Shown here piece after piece: positions 1-11,697 of a DNA stretch of 64,000 nt. How positions within the stretch are numbered: the stretch's first letter is position 1; the number at the start of each line of letters is the position of its first letter. The position numbers and the translations under genes were made by a program. The notes under the pieces are model-generated. The model worked only from the letters and a program-made list of their open reading frames with translations, was not told the origin of the DNA and ran no database searches. The DNA lies in the NCBI GenBank assembly GCA_022478985.1, contig JAKSZP010013634.1:1-64000 (forward strand), in the 5' to 3' direction. The stretch is from Massospora cicadina. Taxonomy: Eukaryota; Entomophthoromycota; Entomophthoromycetes; Entomophthorales; Entomophthoraceae.

Positions 1-460
1 AATTTCAATTTATTTAATTTAAATAATTTAAAACTTAGTTTCAACAACTGAGACCTTAATTGCAGGTCTCAGAACTTTGATGAATGTGATGTAATCAGCG
101 ATGAATTGAGAAGCCAACCTGATGAAATTAACTCCAACAATTTAATGCACAATTATGAAGTCTCAGAACCTAATTTAAGCAATTTAAATAATTTAATTTC
201 ACCAATTGACTATTAAGACTATAATTACTTATATCATTATGTCAATGTGGATGACATAACCGGTGATGAACTTATTTATTGCCCAGATTATAATTTAAAT
301 AATTTAATGTGGAATCCAGAATAAATTGAGGCGAATAAAAGCAATAATTTAAAAAATATATTACATCCAGTTAAAAGGAAATCTATTTGGTGATATGCAT
401 ACAATTTGCCAGCACTTAAGGACCACCCTCACCACCCACAAAAATCCACAAAAAACAAAA
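1..460 (+). other. AT-rich stretch, possible Asn-rich coding relic
   Basis: Very AT-rich. The 16-mer AATTTAAATAATTTAA occurs exactly at 16, 181 and 292. The spacings (165 and 111) are both multiples of three, so each copy gives the peptide N-L-N-N-L in the same plus frame. That frame is acidic and Asn-rich between about 60 and 330, with few stops, so it may be the tail of a decayed protein. I recognise no family. It lies upstream of the LINE C relic and may or may not belong to it. Confidence 0.35.
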
Positions 461-1992
461 AACTGGGCAGAATCTGAGCCCCATTTGGGGTGGCGCCTTT
501 GGGCGGCCCAGTGAAACACCTAAGCATCACCCTGAACCCCACCAGGCCAGACCTGCCAGGGATCAAGGATGGGCTCATCTGGAAGCTCACATCCTGCATT
601 GCCTCCCTCAGAGGGTGACAAATGGGACTCATGGGGTGAGTCACAGTCGCGAATTCCCTCCTGCTTCCAATCATCTGGTTCCCAGCCGCAGTTGTCCCCT
701 TCTCCTCAAATTTCCATGAATGCATCAGGGCTTTACTGCAGTCAATGTTGTGGGAAGGCAGAAGAGCCCCAATAAGAATAGGCCTGCTCCACGGACCAAG
801 ATCAGAAGGATACCTAGGCCTCACTGACCATGTTGCCCAATCTGATAAAATATTTGGTAAGTGGACAGTTAGAGTGATAAGCCCAACCCCCAAACCAAAC
901 CACTGGTCGCATGCTGCATGAATCAACCTGGCCCAGAACATCAGACTAGCCAATCCCACAGTGTGAAACACCCTCCTGTCCTACCTGGCAGCCAATTCAA
1001 ATGCCCATGGCCCACACCAGTCCTCAAATTTCTCTCATGCAATATTGAAGATACTCCATCATGATGAGTGGCTGTTCCCTCTCAGCATCTCGAGGGGCCA
1101 ATGCAGTTGAGGGTTTGAAAATCACACCTACACTCAGGAATGCAAAGGTGTGCAAGTCTCAGTAGAGTAAAATCCTCCTCCAAGAGCCTGAACCCTAGCC
1201 CGTATTAATCTCCTAGACCAATATGATCAGCCATATGATGAAAAAAATTAAAAAAAAAAATTGGAAATTTGTGACCCACAATTTACTTCACCCAAAAATT
1301 AGGGCACACGTTTGGTGATGCTTGAACAGGGCCTACCAAACAGCTGATCAGTCCAATTCAACCCAGGAGCACTGTAGAGTATGTGGTGCAAAAGACACCA
1401 TGCTGCTTAAGTTAAAAGAGTGCACAGCAGCCCAACTTATATGGAAATTTAGCATGGCCACTGATGGCACCCAACTGTGTACCCAATAAACTCTGTCCAA
1501 TTGCAAATATTATGGCACTTAATATTGACTCACCTATCCCAGAATTGCTCCAAGCAGTTATTTTTGCATTATCCCTATAGACAATTCACACGATTTATCT
1601 CAAGGCAAAAACAAAATTTGGCCCCAAATTCTGTTATAATCAGCGATCAATTTAACAAAAACATAATAAAATCATTCACATTTGGCTGTTTAATGAAGCA
1701 ATTCCACACTGACTTTTGAGGATAGTGCAGAGCTGGCTTCTGCTCCCCTTCTTAACTGTTGACATTGAAATGCAAACCTGTATCAACTTCAGTGAAAACT
1801 CTCCAATCAGCTCAATCGAATCCCTTCCAACACCTCCAGGTTCCATGGGAATACTAGCCACAATGAGCTCCCCTGGTACTCGGGTTTAGGTCGCAGCCCC
1901 CTCATTTCATATTCTTCCTCCCCCTCTTTGGTGTGGCATATTTATCCCAAGGTCAGCCCACCTTAAATAAAATTATTATTAAAGGCTAAAAA
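460..1992 (+). mobile_element. LINE C relic: 3' half of reverse-transcriptase ORF plus 3' tail
   Basis: This is the decayed 3' part of a non-LTR retrotransposon. Plus frame 1 between about 480 and 1,100 aligns by eye with the post-catalytic part of LINE A ORF2 in this window. The block with residues IIWFPAAVVPFSSNF (near 660-715) matches the VWFLAHVCPFTNAF block of LINE A, and GPRSEGYLGLTD (near 798-840) matches its NEGGLGLLDTR. A C-terminal zinc-finger-like segment follows near 1,373-1,425 (CRVCG...KEC; the expected His is Leu). The catalytic palm and the endonuclease are absent. The 3' end has a tail TCCCAAGGTCAGCCCACCTT, then AATAAA, and ends near GGCTAAAAA (1,984-1,992). Several stops make it non-functional. 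The tail is shared with both SINEs of the window. I treat the long minus-strand frame at 429-971 as its shadow. Confidence 0.6.
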
Positions 1993-2002
1993 CTTACTGT
2001 GC

Positions 2003-2975
2003 ACTTAGTTGCTAATCCAACTGCTTACTGGGTCTTTAATTGTATAGACAATTACCCCAGTTTTCTATATTATCTCAAAAGAGCCATCAGGATACTAGTT
2101 AACTTATTCCACTGTCCAAACCCATACTGGTCATGGAAGAGAACATGTTCACCTATTGTAAAGTGTGGAAGTCTGCTACTCATTACCTTATCAGATTTTT
2201 GATTTTTGATATTTTTAGGCAGGCTGGTTGAGTATGCTCCAGTCTGGAGCTTGATTTGCATAAACATCAAAGCTGTCAAGTAGAGCTGAAGATCTATTCT
2301 GCCAATATCTTCTACACAGGAGTAAATTAATGCAGGCAGAGATGGGCGCCCTCCATAAAGAAGCTGGATAGGGCTCTTTCCAGACATAAATGATTATTGA
2401 TGTTATAGGTGAAGATGGTGATGGAAAGAATGGTACTCCAATCTGACAGCCTATCCATCACCAGCTTCCTGAGTATATTCACCAGTGTTCCATAACCATT
2501 TCAACCATTTTGTTTGACTCAGGATGGTATATGGTTGTTAGAGCCCCATGGATGGCCATTAGTTCATTTAACTTAAGTAGAATGTGTGAGGTAAAGTTGG
2601 TTTTGTTGTCAGTAATTATGGACTGTGGACAGCCATGCCGTTGAATTATGCATTCCATTGTGAACTTGACCACGGTGACTGCCCCCAGCTCCCTTATTGC
2701 CTGTCATCTACTCACCTGGTCAGATGGTCAATTGTACCAGGATATACTTGGAGCAATTCATGCCCATTAGTAAGGGTCCCACATCGTCAATGGACATTGT
2801 GTGCCATATAAACTTGGGCTTCACCCACCAATAAGAGGTCTTCTGGTGGAATGGCTTCTCTATTTGACATTGGTGGCAACAATAGATCACTTCTAGTACA
2901 TCTAAGTGCATACTTTCTCAATAGTAGCTTGATTGTATGAACTCTAACATTTTGCGTAGCCTTCTGTGGGCTACT
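2003..2975 (-). pseudogene. Gypsy element E2, integrase portion distal to the E1 insertion
   Basis: This is the minus-strand integrase of Ty3/gypsy element E2, whose other half lies at 18,462-22,800. Reading down from 2,975 there is the end of the HHCC zinc region (CCHQCQIEKPF near 2,850-2,885), then the catalytic core with SIDDVGPL (near 2,790), TDNKTNFTSH (near 2,615) and the YHPESNKMVE block (near 2,505). In the last of these the catalytic Glu context is altered. The core is followed by the Q/LLYGGRP block (near 2,360) and the C-terminal GEHVLFHDQYGFGQ segment (near 2,140). It is broken by stops and by a frameshift between about 2,390 and 2,480. The same domain order and spacing occur in E1 (15,742-16,790). 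No 3' LTR is recognisable between its end and the LINE C tail at 1,992. Confidence 0.8.
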
Positions 2976-4123
2976 TGTTAGATTTTGATGGTTGACTCAT
3001 AGATAAACCCTTCAGAAAAAACCATCAATGCTAATATATTAATCCCATTGATGGATCCTTTGATCTTTCCCAATTTATCTGCATATCTAAATTCATTCCA
3101 AAATCACCTCAATTGCACTTAAATCATCCCAATTATTGTAGCTAATAATAGCTATACTATAATTATAACATGGCCAATTATGGGTACACTTGGGTGCAAA
3201 GTGGTCCCACGGCATTAACTAAATTGCACCTCCTAAATTAGTGCATTAATCTTAATGCACTAAGGCAGAAGTTGGGTTCAATTAATGAAATTGATAATTA
3301 AGCACTTAAACATAGACGTCCTGATTATGGGCGTACTTAGTGCTATTGAGAGGCCTGCCAACGTCCCAAATTGGGGTGTGTCATCTTTTATGATCATATA
3401 TGTTTTTTTCTATCTATTGTTAGATGTCAAGTTATGATTTAGCTCTAATTGGGAAGATTTTTATGTTGAGTTCAAAACCCAAAGTCATCCCAATTTTGAG
3501 AGTAAAATTGCCTAAAACTGGGCTGAAACGATTTTTTTATTTTTTCCAGTCAATTCATGAGCCAAATTAAAATTGGGGATTATTCATAATTATTGCCATG
3601 ACCAGCAGAATATTGGCATAATATGAATGAACTCATCTAATAGATGAGTTTGTTTAGGAGATGCCCAAGAGGTATATAATACCAGCCCCTGGCTAATTAA
3701 TAAAAAATCAATTAATCATCATTTACTATTTTATTGATTATTAATAACTACTGTCGCTTAGTTTATTAGTTATTATCCATCTGTCATCTGTCTGATATTT
3801 GTATCTGTTGCCATTACATCTATATTAGATAGTTGTGTGTGCTTATTCTTCCTGAAGAGAAGTACATAGTTGCCTGCCGGAGAAGTAGTCCCAATTATAG
3901 AGGAATAATTTCCTGATTTTTTACAAAGACAGAAGGTCTTGTATTTGTTGGTGCCAGTAGACTTAAGAATGGTGAGCGTACCAGAGTTACTTAGCCATTA
4001 TTGAGGATTATTGGAGAATCAACTTCCCAATCATGAGCAGGAGTTTCATTTAAAAAGTGAGTCTATAACCTTGATTTCAATGTTAAGTTATTTTAGCTTG
4101 CACCATTGGCTGAAAACTTAACA
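2976..4123 (+). repeat. E1 5' LTR
   Basis: Starts TGTTAGATTTTG and ends CTTAACA. About 1,148 bp, very AT-rich. It aligns throughout with the 3' LTR at 17,319-18,461. The differences I could see are mainly C/T and G/A changes plus a few small indels. The region near 3,690-3,770 (AATTAATAAAAAATC and following) is a plausible promoter/poly(A) zone but is not resolved. Confidence 0.93.
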
Positions 4124-4142
4124 TTTTGGTGCTCACTCGAAG
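4124..4142 (+). promoter_or_regulatory. E1 primer-binding site
   Basis: TGGTGCTCACTCGAAG begins 3 nt after the LTR terminus (4,127). TGG pairs with the CCA of a tRNA 3' end. The first 11 bases, TGGTGCTCACT, are identical at the matching place in E3 (58,812), and E5 has TGGTGCTCCCT. I cannot assign the primer tRNA without a tRNA set from this genome. Confidence 0.7.
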
Positions 4143-4143
4143 A

Positions 4144-6365
4144 AAAAAACAACTACCTTAATATGAATATGAATGATCAGCTTTCAGAATTTGCCTGAAA
4201 GTACAGCGACAGTAAAATGGAAAGAAGCGATGTTCAGTTAATTGAACATTTTACCTAAAATCATTATGACAATGAGGAGGGGAATGAGCACTCATTAGAA
4301 CTAATAGCGACTGGAACAGGCCCAACTTTACCTTCTAATCCAGCTGAGTTTACCCAGGCTAACATCAAGGAAATGCTGGAAACCCTGTTTTGAGGCTACC
4401 AGGTTGGTTCCTCAACAATTGACCCAAGCTTTGGTCTATTTCATTACATGAAGGATCAAGAACTGAAGAACGAAATTTATTAAAAATATAGAGAAGCCAC
4501 CATGGCTGGTTTGTCCCAAAGTCTTCAGGAGAGTCAGGCCAACACATACAAATATTTAGTTAATTTTGTACAACCATCTATTAAGCATGCTCAACGCACA
4601 TCTGCACATCAAAATCTTGAACTTTCTCACATTTACCATATTCAAGATGAGGAATGGTCGACCCAAGCTTGCTTATTAGAGAAGTTGGATACTTGCTTTG
4701 CAAAAGTGTGAAAGCAATCGTTTAAAACACTGGTGCTGCAACAGAAGCTTATAACCAAATTGATGAGTTGGTAACTCAACTTAACAAAGGCGTCCTAAAG
4801 ATAGCGACAAAAGTGCTGAACAATTTGGGATTCTCAAGTCAGTGGAAACAGGATATCACCAACCACTGTATCAGACTTGAGACACAGTATAGTTATGTTG
4901 CAGCCAATATGAAAACCTTCTCCAACAGGGTCAAAAATTCAAGAAAAACCCTTAGAGAGTTGGAGGAAAAAAATGTCAATTTGGAAATTTATATTTGGAT
5001 CAAATTTTCAGCTATGCAGAGAGATATTAAGGCTTTAGCCCAGTTACCTATTGCTACAGTAGAACAACCGGATAATTCAGATATCAAGGCCAAATTAGCC
5101 AATGTATGGTCAAGTATTTCTGAACTCCATACTTCTAATACAATTTTATTTGAGGAGAAAACCAATATGGAGAGTCAACTGGCACTTGCTAACACAAGGT
5201 CTCAAGAATGTCGGAAGAAATGAAGGCACTTTCAGCCTGAGTAACATTAGCTGAAGCAGATCTTACTCAAGCTAGCAAGGAAATGGAGTATCTTAATAAT
5301 AATAGTTGCAAGTGTGCAACCAGTCTTGGGGGAAGGGAGGATGACAAAGCAGCTCTAAAGGCACGCCAAAGTGAACTTGAGAAGCCACTTCAGTCCCAAT
5401 TTTGGAAAACAGAGTCAAGCAATTCAGATGATTATCATGAGGCAGATGAAGATTATGGGACAGATGTTTCGAATACACAAACCATTCCACAAGCACTCAC
5501 TTCTAACCCTACTCCAAGTCGTTTGCAGCATCCCATTCTTCCTGAAGGTTCCCCAAGTCAGTCAAACTTAAGAAGAGAAACCGCCTCTCCAGTTAGGGAC
5601 TCAGGCAGAGATGACTTCAAACCACTTAGCTTGCCAAAATTTGATAAAGATAGCAATGTTTACTCTTTCTTATAGCTATTTGAGAAGGCCATGAGAGGAG
5701 TGTCTGATCATGCAAAGGTGACAGCACTCATCAATTGTCTGGGCTCACACAGCGTAGACCTTGTAATGCCCTATTTAGGGGAAGATTAGTCTTACAAAGA
5801 GGCCTGACAGGCCGTCATTAAGGAATTTGGTGGGCCTGAAAAGCTGTCAACACAAAAGATGGAACTCTTAAATATCAAGTTTAGACCTAATGAGTCTATC
5901 AAAGAGTTTGCCGATCAATTTTACCATGAAGCTCAAGTGCTCCTTGGATCAAATATTATGACTGAATATGATGCGTTAATCGCCATGGAACATGCTGTTC
6001 AGCCATATCGTGATTTGGAATGAGTAATGATTCCTTCTTTTAATTGCGATATGGAAACAAATAGACTTGTGGACTATTTACGCCGCTGTGAAAGAAGCTT
6101 TGATGCACCAAATTGGCCAAACAATCTGCAACGGGTACACCCTCAACATAAAATTAGTAATATGAGCCACAGTCAAGAAAGAAATGCGAATCCCAAGGAG
6201 CAGAAACCTGACCGTCCCAAATCTAGTGCTATCACTTATCATTGTTGTGGTAGAAAAGGGCACATTGCCAGCAAGTGTTATGCCCAAATAGATGGGAAAA
6301 CAGGAGTTAATGTGGCTTACAAAGTCAAAAAAGACACAGGTTTGGGAAAAGGGCAGGTGGAGTAG
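4144..6365 (+). pseudogene. gag: E1 gag (capsid and nucleocapsid), disrupted
   Basis: Encodes the structural Gag polyprotein that packages the element RNA. The long open pieces are 4,502-4,711, 4,768-5,223, 5,283-5,675 and 6,027-6,365, in changing frames. The 4,768-5,223 piece (151 aa) is rich in Lys/Glu/Leu heptad-like spacing and is probably coiled coil. The region from about 5,676 to 6,010 reads as a retrotransposon capsid domain, with residues such as NIKFRPNESIKEFADQFYHE, interrupted by TAG stops at about 5,673 and 5,789. A nucleocapsid zinc knuckle lies at about 6,232-6,280 (YHCCGRKGHIASKC). The first Cys of the Cx2Cx4Hx4C motif is Tyr here, a single G-to-A change. Stops and this loss imply an inactive Gag. 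Confidence 0.78.
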
Positions 6366-6712
6366 AGGCGGAATGCTCTACTACCACCCATCATGGCGAA
6401 AACATTCCTCCCAATCCTGGCAAACTATTTGTGTCCAATTTGATTGGCAAAGATTCATTACATCATATTATGGCTAACAATGTATATATGGTTACTTCCA
6501 GATCCCAAAAAGGCCAAAAATCAGGTGAAGCCTCAGAAGAGGCCCGAATAGAGGTGGCCAAACCATATGCCAAGCAAATTATGGACCATGGCCTTGATCC
6601 TCACACTACCCGCTCTCATGACCTGCCCTCCCTAAAAGATGTACAGGTCGCAATCCCTATGTAGACTCTGGCAGAAAACTTCCCTGAAATATGTTCTTTC
6701 ATCAAATCACAC

Positions 6713-7183
6713 TTGGAGTCGGGCAACTCTGAATCTATTCACTTAATAAACACTTCTGAACCATACTCTGAGTGTACCTATGCCAATATTGCTGTCAATA
6801 AGATCCATGTTTGGGCCATTATTGATAGTGGAGCTCCTTTAAATATCGTCAGCACTAAGTTGGTGAAGAAGTTGGTAATAGCCCCAGATGTTGCCCACGA
6901 TCAAGAATATGGCATTGCAGGAACACATACCACCAGAGCTCTTGGGGCATATAGTGCCTTGCCTATAAGATTTGGGTCTATAGTAGTATCCGCTCCATCT
7001 ATAGTCTTGCCAAATCAGAACTATGAGGTCCTTATTGGCACCGATTTTATGAGAAGATATGGAGTGGTCACTAGCCATAAGGATGATACATTAAATATTT
7101 TGAACCAAACTATCCCAATTTATTATACAAAAAACGCGAAATTGGGACTAAAGAAGCCTAATCTGTTTATTAATCTGGCCTAT
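6713..7183 (+). pseudogene. E1 aspartic protease, cut by the LINE A insertion
   Basis: Retroviral-type aspartic protease domain that would release Gag and Pol products. The catalytic motif reads A-I-I-D-S-G-A-P near 6,815-6,840, followed by NIVSTKLV and the flap-like segment. The C-terminal signature VLIGTDFMRRYG lies near 7,027-7,065. The open frame continues to 7,192 only because it runs into inserted LINE sequence. The true coding sequence stops at NLAY (about 7,183) and resumes at 13,654 with QDRIIPIKYHK. The domain itself looks intact, including the Asp-Ser-Gly triad, unlike E3 (Asp-Arg-Gly) or E5 (Asp-Thr-Asp). Confidence 0.85.
7167..7183. repeat. Target-site duplication of LINE A copy 1 (left copy)
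   Basis: TTATTAATCTGGCCTAT. An exact second copy lies at 13,637-13,653. The 17-bp length is the same as for the 14.4-kb fragment and the 44.4-kb copy. Confidence 0.97.
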
Positions 7184-7239
7184 TTTTTTTAGTACTAGAT
7201 GGTCCCAACCCAAGGGGGAATTCATCGATGTTTATTGAA

Positions 7240-8241
7240 TTACGCCTGGGCTCCTAAGAGCCTGAGGCGAGGGAAGGGGAGGGAGGAGGCATCGAGAAAG
7301 GGAGGGGGGTTTGCGCACCAGAGCCGTGCTGCAGTGACAACTGAGCGGGGGAGGGTTGGCGACATAGTGCAGACCTTCAGGGCCATCTCAAAGTGTACCT
7401 GAAAGTGGGTGATCATGTGTAGAAGGGTCCACACCTGCTGGTCAAAGGCAGCACGAAGGAAGGAGTTATGGATGGTCCAGATGGCTGTGGCATAGGCGAG
7501 GACACGGAGGGGTCGGTGGCAACCAGGCAATGTCTGCTCAAACATGAGGTCTTGCACAGGGTGTCCAGACCAGGGCTGAGCATGGAGGAGCGCGCGGGCC
7601 TTTGGCTAAAATGCGGCGACACCTGGACAGGTGAAAAAACGATGGAGGTGGGAGTCAATAGGCTCCACACAGCGGGGGCAGCTTCAGTGCTGGAAGGTAG
7701 GGCCAGTCCGGTCCCCTGTCCTGTATGAACAGTGGAGCGCCCTCCATAAGGTGTTGGACACCTTTGCTGACAGGATGGGGTGATAGACGTCCTTCCACAA
7801 TTCCTTAAGGTCAAATCTCACGGAGGGAGGGAGGAGCTCAAGGAGTCTTGGGCGGATGGGAGGACGATCTTGGGGGTTGAGGCGAGTTGTGACAACTTGT
7901 CCATTGTGCACAATTGCATGGCGACGGGGGCTGAGGCCAGGGCCTTCCCTTCTGTATGGGAAGGCATGGTGGATCCGCGCGCCTACTCGTTTCAGGGCAA
8001 GGAGAGCCTGGTTCCAGTAGGGGGATGAGGATGGTTATAGGCGATGGCCTGGGTGGTTTGTGAGCCACTCCCTAATGAGGTCAGAGATGCTCTAGGAAGA
8101 CCCAGAGCTGCTGACACTGACTGGCGGAGGGCGGGCGCCCATTGGGGCATGGGGGTCGCGTCCCAGCAGACAATCGGCCATAGGAACTTCAGGAAGATTG
8201 TGGTGGCGTGGGATCGCGTGTCCAGAAGCCCTAGGCCCCCT
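7240..8241 (-). pseudogene. LINE A copy 1 ORF2 C-terminal domain with zinc-binding motif
   Basis: The C-terminal part of the RT protein after the thumb. Segments read VWFLAHVCPF (upstream), GGLGLLDTR, LEPGSPC-type linkers, and then a zinc-binding block CPRCVEPIDSHLHRFFTC (near 7,685-7,630). After this come helices ending at the stop at 7,240 (LRLLGAQA). Two in-frame stops, one just before the CPRC block (shared with copy 2) and a TAG for Trp near 7,605, interrupt it. Copy 2 has the intact TGG at the second site. Only about 55 bp of 3' UTR remain before the A-tail. Confidence 0.8.
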
Positions 8242-9937
8242 TCATTGCACGGTCGGTAAATATTTTGAGAGGGCCATTGGTGGATGGTTTGAGCCCCAGA
8301 TCCAACAGCGGAGGAGTACATTGAGCCGCGTATAAAAGGCATTTGTGAATGGGCAGACGTGCGCTAGGAACCAGACTTTGGAGAGAAGGAACACATTGGC
8401 CATCAGAGCTCGACCCTGGGGGGTGATGTGCCGCCGGTTCCAGCTGGCAATCCTGGAGTTAACTGCTGCAAGGAGCAAGTCCTCATTGTCTTTTAGCGCA
8501 ACTCCTTGTTGGTTGGTGAGAACGCCCAGGTGACGGAAGGTACCGCGCTCAGGTTCAATACCAAATGGTGGGGGGAAGGTGGGGGAGCCGACCTGCACAA
8601 CTGTTGTCTTGGAGGTGTTGACCATGGCGTTGGACGCCTTGGTGTACCTCTCAATGGTCACAGCAGCGAGGGCAACATCCCCAGGGCAGCCAAATGCAAT
8701 GGCAGTGTCATCTGCAAATGCCATGGTGCGTGTGGGGGCTTTACCTGGGACCAGAATCCCTGTTAGCTTGTCCTGTAAGGAGGCCAAGAGGGGGAAAAAA
8801 GGGTGATGTTAAAAAGGATAGGGCTCAGGGGGTCCCCTTGCCGGAGACCTTGTCCAACTGGTACTGCCACTGTGAAACCCATTGGCGCGCCAGGACTCTG
8901 GTGTGGAGCTGGTCATAGAGCGCTGATATCCAGCGCCTAGCTGCGGGTGGGAGATGGAAGCGGGCCAGGGAAGCATCAATATACTTACAGGCTACCCGAT
9001 CATATGCTTTCTCCATATCCAGGAGAGCCACAAAGCCATTCACCTTACGAGAGTTAGCAGTCAAAGTCACGTGAAGGTCATTATAGTTGTCCCATAACGA
9101 CCTCCCCGGAATAAAACCGTACTGGGATGGGGAGAGGCGAGGTGACACCCATTTGGTGATGCGGTTGGCCAGAAGCTTCGTGAAGAGCTTGTGGTCTGTG
9201 TTGATCAACGCTATGGGGCGCCAGTTCGCCAGGTTCTCACGGTCTGACTTCTTGTGAATGAGGGTCGTGATTGAGCCTCTGGAGTCGGGGAGGACCTCGC
9301 CATTCACCAAGAGTGCAGCGAAGAGGTCGCGGAGGGTTCTTGCTATCACTGCAGGTTCCAGAAGGTACACCTCAAAGGGTATTCCGTCTGGGCCTGGGGC
9401 TTTAAGCCGTGGGGATTTCAGAAGGGTTTCCATCACCTCCTGGATGGAAATAGGCGCCAGTAGAGCCTCATCAGCCCGTGGGTCAATGGGCGGCTCTGGA
9501 GCCCGCCACAGGAAGTCTTGGATGTCCGATGGGTCCACCTGGGTGGCATGGAAGAGGCTGGAGTAGAAGCGGTGTAGTTCCTGCGTGATTTCCTCCTTGT
9601 CTGAAGTGGTTGTAGTGCCAATCTTCAGTGCAGTAATATCCTGCGCTGTTGACCGGGCTTTCTGTTTCTGAAAGAAGAAGCGGGTGGGGCGTTCCCATTG
9701 AGCATAGTAACGAGATGTTGTAAAGTTTGCTGCCCGTTCTTCCTTCAGTGTGAACTCCAAGCGGAGTGCTTCCTGCGCCGCTTCCCAGTCTTCCAACCAT
9801 CTGGGAGAGGGCGAAGGCTGGCAGTTTCGCTCTAGATGTCTGATTCTGGCTTCCGCCCTTTTGACTCTGGCGCGAGCTGCAGTCATCTGGGCTTTGGCAC
9901 AGGTGTAAGCAACGCGGGTGATGCCCTCCTTGGTCAC
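8242..9937 (-). pseudogene. LINE A copy 1 reverse transcriptase
   Basis: RNA-dependent DNA polymerase that primes on nicked target DNA. The 370-codon piece 9,937-8,825 carries the fingers and first palm motifs: LKAPGPDGIPFEVY (near 9,390), NWRPIALINTDHKLFTK (near 9,200), QYGFIPGRS (near 9,110) and LLDMEKAYDRV (near 9,015). Compared with copy 2, an extra GC pair in GGCGCGCC (8,885-8,892) shifts the frame just before the GQGIRQGDPLSP block, and a further indel lies in the purine run near 8,795-8,803. The reading resumes at 8,787-8,242 with the catalytic AFADD box (8,707-8,721). It aligns along its whole length with copy 2 (45,250-47,030), with only scattered differences. Confidence 0.88.
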
Positions 9938-10427
9938 CGCCCATTTAGCCTTGTGGTCAAGCAGGTGGGGTGGGGGGAGGTGAGAGTCTCCCGGATGGTC
10001 ATAGACAGCTTCTCCTTAGTGAAGGGGTTGTTGAGAAGAGCTGGGGCAACCCTAGGCCAGAACCTACGCGACGGTCTAAGTGTGGTGGTGAGGACAACGG
10101 TGAGTGACCTGTGATCACTCAGATGGTTGTCACGAGAGATGGAGAGGAGACGCGACCAATTAGCAGGGGGCCAATCAGTGCCATATCTATGCGTGACGCT
10201 GACTGGAAAGCTCCTCCATCATACTGGATCCTAGTCATGCAACCTAGGCCAGACGCGGAGGGTGGAAGCGCATCTATAAAGCCACTCAGGCGAAGGAAAT
10301 CCTGGAGGCGACTTGATCCAGGGCGTTCCTTTGCTGCAGGGGGGTAAGAGTCACGGACGCGACTTATGGTTGTGTTGAAATCTCCTAAGAGGACTGTATT
10401 CCGTGGGAGATTGAGTTGGAGGAGCTC

Positions 10428-11642
10428 TTACAAGAGCCGATTTTGCTCCTGACCTGCATTAGGCAGGTAGATGCTTGCAGCGAAGAAGGAGAAGTCAGGA
10501 GTGGTGAGTTTGGCCAGTATGAGGCGGCCACCTAGATATTGTGAAAAAGAATGGGTTTTAACCTGGGGATTCAAAACAATAAGGGCGGCATGGTTTGTCC
10601 AGAAGGAGTTGCCTCCAAACTGTTCATTCCATGCTGATTGTTCGTGGGGGAGGATATGGGGCTCCTGGACAGCAGCGATGTCAATTTGTGCTGACCTGAA
10701 GTTTCGGAGGAGGCGGGCTCTCCGCTTAAAGTCCCGCAACCCATTTGCGTTGATGGATTGCAGGGCCAGGGTGCTGCCATGGGACTCATAGCTGTTCCCC
10801 TCCATGTCCTGGGGGTTGCCAGCGCTTAAACCTGCTGCTGTGAGGCGGCTAGTTTTGAGTCCTTTAGCTTGACTATTAGCTGCAATCCGTGAGGAGCGTC
10901 GAGGGTTCTGAGGGGAAGGAGAGGGTGGGGGGGCGGAGGACCCAGTAAGCCAGCCTAGGATGCTGCCACCGCTCCGTTGCAGGGGAAGGACCTGAGGGTG
11001 CTCAATGGTGACCTCCGCGGTGTCCCCATTTGATGAGTCTGAGTCCATGTTCACTTCCTCCAACACTGCAAAGGATCCGCGCGAAATGGACTGTGGGGTT
11101 GGGGTAGGACTCTTTGAGGTGGCACTTCTACCGCAGGCCGCGAGTTGCCAGTCCATGCTGGTGGGCATAGCTCCATTGGGAGCTGAGAGTTGATGCGATA
11201 AATCGCTGGTGGAGGTTGGTGGGGGTGCCGCGGAGCCCTGAGTGGGGGTGGCTGACGAGGGGCACCCTGTGGGAGATGCCTTGCGCTTGGGGAGAGAGGG
11301 AGTTGACTCTGGGAGATTGGAGGGGGTGCCCATTGGAAGGGGGGCATGAGCGCGAAGGTATCTCATACCAATAGTGGGGTTAGCTGTTTCAACTGCTAGG
11401 CGTAAGGCCTCAGGGGACAGGTCTTGAACGGGAACCCATTGTGTGGGTTGTGGAATTGCTGCTGCAGCCACGTGGGATCGTTTTTGGCCTGGTTTAGGCC
11501 CCTGGGTGGTGGCTAAGAGGGCTTGTTTTCGAGCTGTGCAGCCACTATACAAGTGTCCAAGGGCGTTACACCATGAACACCGGGGGCGCGCCTGATCAGG
11601 GTCGACAAAGAAGATCTCAGGGCATGCCCCAACTACCGCCAC
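10428..11642 (-). pseudogene. LINE A copy 1: zinc knuckle joined to endonuclease N-terminus
   Basis: One 404-codon frame. At its start is CSWCNALGHLYSGC (about 11,580-11,540), a perfect Cx2Cx4Hx4C zinc knuckle. About 200 Pro/Ser-rich residues follow. From about 10,770 comes a typical LINE endonuclease opening (LQSINANGLRDFKRRARLL, then AAVQEPHI with the metal-binding Glu, then a Tyr-containing ASIYLPN). A TAA at 10,426-10,428 ends the frame, but the same frame continues with LLGDFN (near 10,395) and SRIDMAL (near 10,190), so the stop is probably a mutation. A frameshift near 10,125 precedes the SDHRSL motif (near 10,110). All diagnostic endonuclease motifs are therefore present but in broken frames. 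Confidence 0.82.
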
Positions 11643-11697
11643 ACGAGGAATAACCTCAATGTTGCGGGATACAGTGGGGGAGGGGATGAACGACGCC

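Noticed and set aside
429..971. 180-codon minus-strand open frame
   Set aside because: The plus strand of the same DNA aligns with LINE ORF2 (FPAAVVPF and EGYLGLTD blocks), so the minus frame is a shadow.
3690..3780. LTR promoter and poly(A) signal calls
   Set aside because: A/T-rich motifs are too common there for a confident TATA or poly(A) assignment.
7240..8806. Numerous plus-strand frames opposite LINE A
   Set aside because: Same set recurs opposite LINE A copy 2 with changed lengths. They are shadows of the minus-strand RT gene.
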